This document shows positions 1-7,158 of a stretch of 11,332 bases of DNA, in pieces (position 1 is the first letter of the stretch; each line of letters begins with the position of its first letter). Made by a program: the position numbers and the translations under genes. The notes beneath the pieces were generated by a model that was not told the origin of the DNA, searched no databases, and saw only the letters and a list, made by a program, of their open reading frames with translations. The DNA is from Euperipatoides rowelli (lineage: Eukaryota > Onychophora > Udeonychophora > Euonychophora > Peripatopsidae): assembly GCA_003024985.2 (NCBI GenBank), contig PXIH01S0000240.1, one strand, 5' to 3'.

Positions 1-205
1 CCGTGACTTCTCTGTCGCTTTCCCCTCCTTCCGATAATGCGCGATGAAGAAAATAACCGGTGTTGCTTAGCGCTGGGTAAGATATTTCTTATTCTCTAAC
101 CGTGTGTTTACGTTTTGTGGTGTAGTTGCACGCGGAGGTGGCCTATTTTGGATTCTTTGAATGATATTTTATCGTTTAATATGCCGCGTGATACGAAATT
201 TTCGA
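1..205. promoter_or_regulatory. CpG-dense segment, possible promoter / first-exon region
   Basis: Sixteen CpG dinucleotides fall in about the first 205 bases, and local G+C is clearly higher than in the rest of the window. For contrast, the intron from 4801 to 5200 has two. CpG-rich pockets in A+T-rich insect genomes often mark unmethylated promoters and first exons. No TATA box or initiator can be assigned because the segment is cut by the window edge. It sits about 2 kb upstream of the first visible MRTF exon on the same strand, so an internal MRTF promoter is one reading. The promoter of an unrelated small gene is another. The composition is observed; the promoter role is inferred. Confidence 0.35.
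37..76 (+). CDS. Candidate alternative first coding exon of MRTF (ATG to splice donor)
   Basis: An ATG at 37 opens 13 codons (MRDEENNRCCLAL) followed by one extra base. A good donor, CTGG|GTAAGA, begins at 77. Joining base 76 to the MRTF acceptor at 2147 keeps the frame: the split codon becomes GAT (Asp), followed by SNIDPSLQ of the RPEL exon. The segment is CpG-dense, as expected of a 5' exon. If real, it would give a short MRTF lacking the upstream RPEL motifs and so less sensitive to G-actin. Phase agreement alone has a one-in-three chance of being accidental, and the 13 residues resemble nothing I know. Without splicing the frame stops at 97. Confidence 0.2.
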
Positions 206-333
206 TGTTGTTGTCAGCTGGAAATGAGGAACTTAATAAAATAACACAACAATTAAGCATTACTCATGAAGCAATTTCTGCTTACCAGAACAAGATAAAA
301 AAATGCAGAGTCAAACTGCAATTTCCTCATTAA
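181..333 (+). CDS. Small hypothetical ORF, or 3' end of an unidentified exon
   Basis: From the ATG at 181 this frame encodes 50 residues beginning MPRDTKFSMLLSAGNEELNK. The frame is open back to a stop at 97-99, so it could also be the last exon of a longer product, with a possible acceptor AG at 124-125. The C-terminal half is charged and Gln/Lys-rich, with a likely helix, and reads more like protein than the surrounding shadow frames. The TAA stop at 331-333 overlaps an AATAAA at 332-337, which is an unusually compact gene end. I do not recognise the family. It lies on the same strand as MRTF, in or next to the CpG-dense segment. Chance ORF is a serious alternative. Confidence 0.2.
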   Translation: MPRDTKFSMLLSAGNEELNKITQQLSITHEAISAYQNKIKKCRVKLQFPH

Positions 334-1255
334 TAAATTGTAGATATACGTAACAAGATAAATAACTTTTCATGTAGATACAATGTTTCATTTATTATGG
401 ATATTAACTTTAGAAAGCAGTAGTTTTTGTAGATTTCTGTTTTTTCTAGGGGGAGGGNAAANCATTGNAATTGATAACTCTTAATCATAAATTGCATATA
501 TCATGTCAATGAAGTATATCATGTAATTAAAAATGTTGTAAAATTGTCCTGGAATTGTCCTGAAATTCTGCTAGAATTGAGTCCTGAAATTTTTTTATTT
601 GCACTCCGAGCCCTGCATAGAGGACAAGGTAGTTTGAGAGAAGATGAACATTTGAACACAAGAAGGATTAAGGTTCAAAGAGAAAACCTAACGTACTGGT
701 ACGCTTTATATGACAATGGGCACATAGAATCCGAGGGGAAAATTGAATAAGGAAAGGAGAAGCATAAAGTTTTAGAAAATTATACATGGAGATGGGAAGA
801 TATAGCTTAATTTGGACTGTTGGTCCAAATACAGTAAGACTGGAGGACAGTCCCAATCCCAACAGATGGTTGGAAAGTGGGAAGGACAATCATGAGGGGG
901 AGGGGTACAGATCATTTGCAACAGGAAAGGTTATTTAGACAGCACAACTGCAGAAAGTAAATACACAGATTCACACCCAGAAGGAAAAATAAGAGGGGGG
1001 AGAGGCAAATATAGAGAGAGATCAGAAAATAAGGGAGGCTAAAGACACAGAAATAAAAACAAAAAAGGTAAATTAAATTCACAATAGCTGAACAAGCTCA
1101 AAGCGGGACTAATCACCTGGCAAGAAAAATTAAAAACTAAGTAGGTAAGGTAGCCACCGGAAAATACGGCTATTGAAGAGGATCAACTGAGAACTAGGAA
1201 AAAAAATCAAGCAAACAGTTTGTACTTAAGGCTACCACAGTTTACTCTTACACAG
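334..1255. other. Non-coding stretch, becoming strongly purine-rich after ~590
   Basis: No convincing gene is visible. Bases 334-540 are A+T-rich and include three isolated undetermined bases at 458, 462 and 468. Around 542-595 a degenerate short repeat of the form GAATTG..CCTG occurs three to four times. From about 590 the + strand is dominated by A and G; for example, 45 of 60 bases at 1021-1080 are purines. A 68-codon open frame at 544-750 has no recognisable product and is followed in frame by scattered stops. A decayed retroelement is possible, since many have A-rich sense strands, but I see no diagnostic motif. Confidence 0.4.
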
Positions 1256-1500
1256 AACAAGATGACTCCCCTGGTACTACTAGCAGAAGAACAAGATGCA
1301 GAACAACAAGATGCAGAAGAACAAGATGTAGAAGAGCAAGATGTAGAACAAGATGCAGAACAATAAGATGCAGAAGATCAGATGCAGAAGAACAAGATGC
1401 AGAAGAACAAGATGCAGAAAACAAGATGCAGAACAAGAAGATGCAGAATAACAAGATGCAGAACAACAAGATGCAGATGAAGAAGCAGAAGAGCAAGATG
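1256..1500 (+). repeat. Minisatellite with an AAGATGCAGAA core, mixed 12- and 15-bp units
   Basis: About fifteen copies of a purine-rich unit built on AAGATGCAGAA(C/G)AAC follow one another. Unit length is mostly 12 or 15 bases, so the first half keeps a reading frame: the ATG at 1262 gives 34 codons of Glu-Glu-Gln-Asp-Ala/Val repeats to a TAA at 1364. Another frame is open through most of the array and into flanking sequence. A unit near 1372-1385 with a non-triplet length breaks the first frame. Opposite-strand frames read as Leu/Cys/Phe or Ser/Ala repeats and are artefacts of the array. Multiples of three may reflect a former coding origin, but this is not shown. Confidence 0.85.
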
Positions 1501-1608
1501 GAAAATGCACATAATGTAAAAAAATCATTTATTAAAAGGAGCCTAACCAATTATAACTTGTGGCTTACACATGCTAATTTCAAAGTTTCTCAAGTTGAAA
1601 AAATTGAC

Positions 1609-1629
1609 TTTTTTTTTTTTTTTTTTTTT
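1609..1629. repeat. 21-base poly(T) run
   Basis: An uninterrupted run of 21 T. It could be a simple homopolymer or the poly(A) tail of a minus-strand retroposon whose body would lie at higher coordinates. The sequence beyond it is featureless A+T-rich DNA, so no element body can be named. Confidence 0.8.
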
Positions 1630-2146
1630 AATTTGTAAAACTTATTTTAAAAATAATTTTATTTATTAACAGTTAATAATTTAAAAATTGATTTTATTAA
1701 AAATTTTGAAATTGAACTTCTATTTGCAATTATAATTTATTCTCATCTAATAAAACTTAGTAATAACCATATTCAGAGTTATTTTTGAAAATTAAGAGGT
1801 TACAGGAACGTATTACTTCTTTTTAATGTAACCTGTTGTCATAAAAGTAATTGTGTTCTTGAACAATTCAACATTCAAGGAGTAATTTCTTTCTTGAAAG
1901 GTGGTAGGTGAGATTCTTGTCCTAGAAAGTCTTATATTTTTCTTATAAAGTTTAATTAAAATATACATGCAAGCTGTTATAAAATAACTTGGGAGTTTCT
2001 CAAAATATTTTATTTCTATATGGGTGTATGAAGAAGTGGAATCTATTCCTTAATTAGGCCACTATATAGTAAAATGTTTATTTTCAATTTAAAGTGATTA
2101 ATTCATAAATCTTAAATTAATATTGATGTTATTTTTTTAATTTTAG
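1630..2146 (+). other. A+T-rich intron leading to the MRTF RPEL exon
   Basis: This stretch shows no open frame or repeat of note. It ends in a T-rich tract and the acceptor TTTTAG at 2141-2146, so its right end is intron of the MRTF gene. How far left the intron extends depends on whether the first-exon candidate at 37-76 is real. Confidence 0.6.
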
Positions 2147-2308
2147 ATTCGAATATAGATCCATCTTTACAAGATCGGCAAAGGCAACTTAAGAAAGCTC
2201 GGCTTGCTGATGATTTGAATGATAAACTCTCCCATCGACCAGGACCATTAGAACTTGTAAAGGGCAATATTTTGCATGTTGATGACACCTTAGTTGAAGC
2301 TCTTAAAA
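2147..2308 (+). CDS. Mrtf: MRTF exon with an RPEL actin-binding motif (internal exon, partial gene)
   Basis: This 162-bp exon encodes 53 whole codons with both ends in phase 1, between acceptor TTTTAG and donor A|GTAAGC. It reads SNIDPSLQDRQ, then a basic stretch (KKARL), then DDLNDKLSHRPGPLELVKGN at 2209-2268. The core R-P-x-x-x-E-L (2236-2256) is the RPEL signature that binds G-actin, and the surrounding ARLADDLN and RPGPxELVxxNIL match the third RPEL of vertebrate MRTFs closely. In the family, G-actin bound to the RPEL repeats keeps MRTF cytoplasmic; Rho-driven actin polymerisation frees it to enter the nucleus and coactivate SRF. The first two RPELs must lie in exons upstream. The TTG at 2215 is an internal Leu codon, not a start. 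Confidence 0.93.
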
Positions 2309-2597
2309 GTAAGCCAATGTTATATTTTTTTATTTTATTTTTTAATTTTACTACATTTGCTTTTACAGAGGATTTATTTTTATTTTGGGCTGTAATATTA
2401 AATTATATAAATTTTCTTGTTTTTTTTTTTCTTGCTAACACGGATTTTTTTAAATTATTATTACCTTCTTAATAAAATCTTACACTTTGGTAAAAAAAAC
2501 TTGAACCACTTTTCATAAACTAGCAACATTATTTGTTAATATTAACCAATACCCTATTTATTTTTAATAACATGTTTGATTTTTATTTCATTTTTAG
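2309..2597 (+). other. 289-bp phase-1 intron of MRTF
   Basis: The intron runs from donor GTAAGC to acceptor TTTTTAG and is T-rich throughout. Removing it joins base 2308 (A) to 2598-2599 (GT) as a Ser codon and gives a continuous reading, VEALK-S-GFINFKK. The 258-bp open frame running from the RPEL exon into this intron ends in it and is a read-through artefact. Confidence 0.93.
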
Positions 2598-4315
2598 GTG
2601 GTTTTATTAATTTTAAAAAAACAAGTGAGGGTGAAATTCGGAAGCATCCGCCTCGTATTTTTGTGTATGATGAAGATAGTAATGGCAGTGAATTATCCCC
2701 CCAGCAATCACCTCAGCAAGGAGATTCTGACCAATCTCAGAGCACATCTGTACCATCACCACCTGATTGCTGTATTGTGCCACAAATTTCCCCCGATACA
2801 AAAATTTCTAGTTCTCCCTGTAGTACACAAAGTTCTGGTTCCACCCCATCTCCTTCACCCACTGACACTATTAGCCTGGTAACTGCCGCCATTAGCACTC
2901 ACATTTCTAAATCACCTGGGAATAATTGTTCTAGCAATAATAGTAAGCGGTCAAAGAAAAACAAGGCTAAATCTCAGCCTAAAACAAGGACAATCAAATT
3001 TCATGAATATAAAGGACCTCCTAATATTCAAAAAAACAATCTTTTAAGTCATCAGTCCATGCCTATGGAATCATCTTATGAATTACTGCTACAACAGCAA
3101 CAATTGTTTTTACAGTGGCAATTAGAATGGCAACATAAATATCCACAAATTATTCTTCCAGCCACCCAAAAGACTGATCCATTAATCAATTCTACTTCTT
3201 TGACAAGCAGTAATAACGTTTTAACAGTAACACCAATGGATACTGGCCAAATGCAGCAACAAACTCAGCAGTCAACTCCACCACCACAGCCAACCCCACC
3301 ACCACCACCACCTCAGCCTCCACGAAATTTATCAAAATTAGAAGACATGAAAGTAAGTGACTTGAAGGCAGAATTAAAAAAAAGAAATTTACCAGTATCT
3401 GGCTCAAAACCTCAACTGATTGAACGGCTGAAACCTTATTCTGATGTTAGTGCCATTAATGTCACCACAAATAGCGGAAGCCCTTTTGATTCTACGAACA
3501 ATGGTAGTCCAAATGGATTAATTACAACTAATACATTAAACAATATAAAAGTTGATCCTTCTTTGATTCAGAATGATGAAGCTACCAATATGTCTATGAA
3601 TCTTGGTTCACCGCCCATGTCTCCTCTGCCATCTGATTTAAATAATTCATCACCAGTTTCACCTGAAAACAGTTTAGACCCACCATTCAATCTTAGTCAA
3701 TTTAAACAAAGTGGATCTGATTTCAGTAGTCAGGGTTCAATTCCTGGAGCTTTAAAACAAAATTCCCGCCCTCCATCTGTTGCCCCGATGGATGTTGATG
3801 TTACAACAACAGCAACATCTACTTCTACTAACACAAATACTATTACTAATAGCACAAGTAGTGGATTTGAAAATATGGACATTGGAGATTTTTTGCCCTT
3901 AGGTTTTCAGATAACTTCTCAGCATCCAACTTTAAGCCATGAAGATTTAGTAAGGCAGCAACAGAAAAAAATTGAAGAACTCCAACGTGAACTTCAGCGA
4001 TCACAATTCCAATTGCAGCAGCAACAAATGCTTGTTGTGCAGCAGCAGCAACAATTTATGACTCCAACTATTACTACTGCCACTACATCTGGACAAACAA
4101 CTAGTACAACTACCACAGATTCAAAAATGCTTCAAAAACTGCAACTTCAACAACATTTGCATCAAAAATTGCAGCAGCAACAACTACAACAGCAAGTGCA
4201 AAAGCTGCAGCAACAGCAACTACAATTACAGCCGCAACATCAATCACAACAGCAATTACAGTCACAGCAACATCAGACACAGCAGCAGTTGCAGCAACAA
4301 CAGCTGCAGCAATTA

Positions 4316-4347
<32 letters not shown>

Positions 4348-4800
4348 ACAACAGCAATTGCAACAACAGAAGCAGCAACAAATACAGCTGCAACAGCAAC
4401 AACAACAGTTACAGCAACAGCAACAATTACTGCAACAGCAACAATTACAACAACAGCAACATTTGCAGCAGCAACAATTACAACAACAGAAACAACAATT
4501 ACAGCAGCAGCAGCAACAGCAATTGCAGCAACAAAAGCAACTGCAACAAGTTCAAAAATTACAACATCAACAAGCAAATATTATTCCAACTTCATCTAAT
4601 AATAAAGTCAAGCCTAATATGTTAGCATATTTTCAAAATCAAAATATCAATTTAAGTTCATCAGTGCCCTCTCAACAGACCAAAGTCTTTACTCTAAGTT
4701 CTGCACCTACCTCTACAACACAATCTTTCTCATTCTCCCCTCAAAATTCAAGGGATAAGGCTATCATCACTGCTTTGGCTAATGGACTGGCTCATAGCAG
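2598..4800 (+). CDS. Mrtf: MRTF main exon: basic/Q-box region, SAP domain, leucine zipper, Gln/Leu tract
   Basis: This single 2203-bp exon (733 whole codons) begins after TTTTTAG, in phase with the RPEL exon, and ends at CAG|GTAAGT in phase 2. In order it carries a Ser/Pro-rich region; a basic stretch RSKKNKAK then KFHEYK (2945-3013); the conserved ESSYELLLQQQQLFLQ block (Q-box, ~3065-3160); a Pro run (3278-3322); a SAP domain (3338-3439, starting LEDMKVSDLKAELKKR); an SP-rich piece with GSPPMSPLPS (~3605-3634) matching a known MRTF phosphorylation segment; a leucine-zipper helix (3938-4057, EDLVRQQQKKIEELQ); and a long Gln/Leu tract (4124-4573). In the family the basic region and Q-box bind SRF, SAP is a putative DNA-binding helix pair, and the zipper dimerises. 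The C-terminal activation domain is not seen. Reading past the donor hits TAA at 4802. Vertebrates split this region over several exons. Confidence 0.95.
4124..4573 (+). repeat. Coding Gln/Leu-rich low-complexity tract in MRTF
   Basis: About 150 codons, roughly two thirds Gln, with Leu making up most of the rest at short, fairly regular spacing. The longest pure run is 14 Gln at 4316-4357, encoded by 8 CAG and 6 CAA codons. The interruptions are typical of an old tract less prone to slippage. The regular Leu spacing suggests it may extend the coiled coil that starts in the zipper just upstream. The long open frame on the opposite strand (Val/Ala-rich) is its shadow. Confidence 0.93.
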
Positions 4801-5356
4801 GTAAGTGTTATAACCTTCTTAAATGTTAGGTTAATTACCTTAGACCAAAACATGTGATAGGGCATGAATGTTGTTTTATTTGCTATATATTAAGTGACTC
4901 TATCCTGAAACCTTTTCATGTTTCGACTCATTTTGTTATAGATCAATACATGTAATACTGAACTGTCAGCATAATCTTTTCCACTAAAACTTCTGTTTTT
5001 ACACAAAACAGTAAACTAAAATACTACTATTATTATAATTATAATATTGGTGTGTATTAAAAAAAAAAGATAAATAAAAATATCCACATGGTGAAAAATG
5101 GTGGTAGGACATTGTTAGGGCTAGATAGGCTATACACTGTAATATCTTGAATCAAATATCTATCGATGCCAGCATTAAGTGAATTTCTTTGCCAGCTAGT
5201 AGTTAAGGTGTAATGTGTAATTTGTACTTCAAATTATATAAATACTTCAATTGATGATTTTTCTCATTTTATGCTAGTGGAATGAATTATTCAATGAGAA
5301 TCCTATTTAGCTGTACTTGACTATCCGTCAATACACAATCTTTTCAAGGCATACAT
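4801..5356 (+). other. Start of the large downstream MRTF intron
   Basis: The intron opens with a consensus GTAAGT donor. The rest of this stretch is A+T-rich with no gene, structured repeat or conserved motif that I can support. The intron appears to run to the window end (at least 6.5 kb) unless the candidate exon at 10623 is used. Confidence 0.75.
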
Positions 5357-5390
5357 TAGTAGTAGTAGTAGTAGTAATAATAATAATAAT
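5357..5390. repeat. (TAG)6(TAA)5 microsatellite
   Basis: Six TAG units (5357-5374) run into five TAA units. On the minus strand this is GAATAAAGG followed by TTA and CTA triplets. A poly(A) signal running into a triplet tail is common at retroposon 3' ends, so it may be the tail of a minus-strand element that includes the 5405-5458 repeat. Confidence 0.9.
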
Positions 5391-5404
5391 CCTTTATTCA
5401 ACAT

Positions 5405-5458
5405 TTTATCTGTTGACTTTTTGGTACATTAAATTGTGGGTAATTTATTTATTTATTT
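5405..5458. repeat. 54-bp direct repeat, copy A (partner at 6145-6198)
   Basis: This copy matches 6145-6198 at 50 of 54 positions in the same orientation. Both share a CTTTTTGGTACATTAA core and end in ATTTATTTATTT. The copies begin 740 bp apart, or about 447 bp once the hAT MITE and its duplication between them are removed. They could be the two repeats of a decayed retroelement or two insertions of one family. Confidence 0.8.
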
Positions 5459-5596
5459 CAATTTTCTGTTATGTCTTAATACATACAGAAATTAAATAGG
5501 TATTCCTGTCATATTTAAAATGACTACAAACTACAATTTTAATAGAACTGTCTTAGCTAACTGCTAAGGTTAGATCAATTGAATACAACTATAATC

Positions 5597-5897
5597 ACTA
5601 TAATCAGGGGTGTACAAATCTTCCAAAAGTTCAGGAGCCAGGCAAAAATTGTTAGGAGCCAGGTAAGAAGTGGCAAAAGGAAAAGGGGGGGAGTGCACAT
5701 GCTTGGTAACAATTATTGATAAAGCAAGAAAAACTATTTGTAACATGTATTTAATTTTTAGATTAACTTTATTATAATGATGTTATTGGTGAAGGTCATT
5801 AAACATTAAAATTTATCATTTGTTTCAGGAGCCAGCTCATTTTTTTCAGGAGCCATGGCTCCCAGGCTCCTTGAATTCATACACCCCTGACTATAAT
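5597..5897. mobile_element. hAT-type MITE (285 bp, 5605-5889) with 8-bp target duplications
   Basis: The element begins CAGGGGTGTA and ends with its reverse complement TACACCCCTG, the classic hAT terminus. It is flanked by identical 8-bp duplications ACTATAAT at 5597-5604 and 5890-5897, the hAT target-site length. Just inside the ends are clustered GGAGCCA motifs (about 5634, 5655, 5828 and 5849) on one or both strands, including the 14-bp palindrome GGAGCCATGGCTCC at 5849-5862. These look like subterminal transposase-binding repeats. There is no room for a transposase, so it is a non-autonomous copy mobilised in trans. Exact duplications and well-matched ends suggest a fairly recent insertion. 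Confidence 0.93.
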
Positions 5898-5972
5898 ATA
5901 TATGTGATTGTTCTACTCATGAAATCTCATATATAATGTAGATAATTGTCTTTCTTGAGACATCATTATTTC

Positions 5973-6125
5973 TTGTGATGTTAATACATCACAACTACTC
6001 CCTTCTTTTAGGAAATGTTTAGACAGTCTGGTGGTCTTCTGATGTGGGTTGAATGTTGTGGTGCTGGGTCTTCTTCTGGTACATGGGGGACGCCGTGGTA
6101 GTCTTTCTGTTAGGGGGAATATAAT
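5973..6125 (-). mobile_element. Possible remnant of a minus-strand LTR retrotransposon (pol end, purine tract, LTR start)
   Basis: Read on the minus strand, 6120-6010 is more G+C-rich than its surroundings and has an open, Arg/Pro/Thr-rich frame of the kind found at the end of LTR-element integrases. It is followed by a purine tract AAAAGAAGGGAG (about 6009-5998) and then TTGTGATGT-ATTA-ACATCACAA (5994-5973), a 9-bp inverted repeat starting near TGT. A polypurine tract directly before a TG-starting, hairpin-forming sequence is how a 3' LTR begins. No second LTR, no target duplication and no catalytic motif can be shown, so this is a weak call. A chance purine run beside a palindrome is the main alternative. 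Confidence 0.3.
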
Positions 6126-6144
6126 TGTTATAGAGGTTATGTCA

Positions 6145-6198
6145 TTTATCTGTTGCCTTTTTGGTACATTAACTTGTGCGCAATTTATTTATTTATTT
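6145..6198. repeat. 54-bp direct repeat, copy B (partner at 5405-5458)
   Basis: Four mismatches to copy A over 54 bp. Unlike copy A it is not next to the triplet microsatellite. It lies on the internal side of the possible polypurine tract, so if an LTR element is present a deletion would be needed to place an LTR fragment here. Confidence 0.8.
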
Positions 6199-6475
6199 AT
6201 AATATTAATCAAATGTATAACATTTAGTCAAATCTAATAACATGCCTATTAAATTTCCATGTCTGTAAAAAAAAACAGTGGCTAAAAACCATGCCGCACT
6301 TAACTGTGAGATGTGTAAGTCTTGATGTCATATTGCTTGCTCCTGAATCGCAAGCATAAAAACAAGTCACTATTATTACAGGATGTTTAAATTAATTTTG
6401 ATTGTTTTATATACCATTTCCAACAAACGGCTTTTTCTGATAATACTATAGACAAGCCTATTTATCAATATGAAA
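6199..6475. other. Intron sequence with no identifiable feature
   Basis: A+T-rich sequence between the repeat copy and the retrotransposon. It may include the degraded 5' end of the non-LTR element, whose true left boundary I cannot place. Confidence 0.5.
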
Positions 6476-6583
6476 ATCGTGAAAAATAGGACATCTAATA
6501 TAATATTTGATCGTATTGTACAAAACGATAAAATACTCCTCAATTGTGATATCAAAATTGATAGAGTATATTTATGTATATTT

Positions 6584-7034
6584 AATGCTGTAAGCACAAT
6601 TCATAAATTTTCAGATAGTCTTGTTTATACATAAATCAAAGCCTTGCATTGTAGCCATTGTGGAGACTTGGCTCAATGAATCTATACATGACACTATTGA
6701 AAATAACTAAATACCAAATAAGAAGAAAAGATAGACCTAATAAGGGGGTGGCATTTTGATATACTTTCTTGATATTGTATTTGATATTCCCAATATAAAC
6801 AATACCTATAATAGCTTTGAACATTTATTATTACTTTATATGTGAATCAACAATCTGTAGTCACATCAATTTTAAACAGACTGCCATTCAACGGGTTACA
6901 CTTCCCACACGCATTTCACTAGATTCAGCATCATTCATCATTTATGGTTAAGCAACCCTAATATAATTGAAGAAATATTGTATTCGGTGGGGTTCAGTGA
7001 TCATGTATCCTTTGTCATTAATATAAAAATCAAT
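6584..7034 (+). pseudogene. Endonuclease domain relic of the LINE
   Basis: Pieces in shifting frames match the AP-endonuclease of non-LTR elements: KPCIVAIVETWLNESI at 6639-6686, including the Glu of the conserved ETWL motif; a Gly-rich then LIYFLD segment near 6745-6775; and FSDHVSFVINI at 6993-7025 with the catalytic S-D-H triad positions at 6996-7004. Between them are at least two frameshifts and several stops. In a live element this domain nicks target DNA to prime reverse transcription. The block before 6639 (KFSDSLVY) fits the usual region just upstream of ETWL but in another frame. Confidence 0.8.
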
Positions 7035-7158
7035 AAAAAGATTAAAAGTAACTTTACCATGAGTAACTGGAGGGCTTTTCACCTCAAAAATTTATGTAAT
7101 GTATAAAGTTACAAACATAAATAATATTATGCTATAGAATAATATAAATATTCAGATA

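Noticed and set aside
668-889. Minus-strand 73-codon frame
   Set aside because: No recognisable motif, mixed composition, and scattered stops beyond it. It lies opposite the purine-rich block and is probably chance.
1248-1550. Minus-strand Leu/Cys/Phe and Ser/Ala repeat frames
   Set aside because: These are produced by the purine minisatellite read backwards. Two overlapping frames are open for the same compositional reason.
2309-2472. Extension of the RPEL frame into 2472 as a hydrophobic tail
   Set aside because: It reads through a good donor (GTAAGC) into T-rich intron; the Phe/Leu-rich tail is poly(T) translation. Splicing to 2598 restores MRTF homology.
2576-2597. ATG at 2576 as the start of the large MRTF frame
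   Set aside because: It lies within the intron's acceptor tract. The frame joins the RPEL exon by splicing, and homology begins after 2598.
4110-4577. 155-codon minus-strand open frame rich in Val and Ala
   Set aside because: It is the reverse complement of the MRTF CAA/CAG tract (TTG/CTG read in another frame). It has no motif, and the + strand frame is clearly the real gene.
6049-6237. Plus-strand hydrophobic frame starting MNVVVLGLLLVHGG
   Set aside because: It crosses repeat copy B and an ATTT run. The apparent membrane segments come from T-rich codons, and copy A gives a similar meaningless reading.
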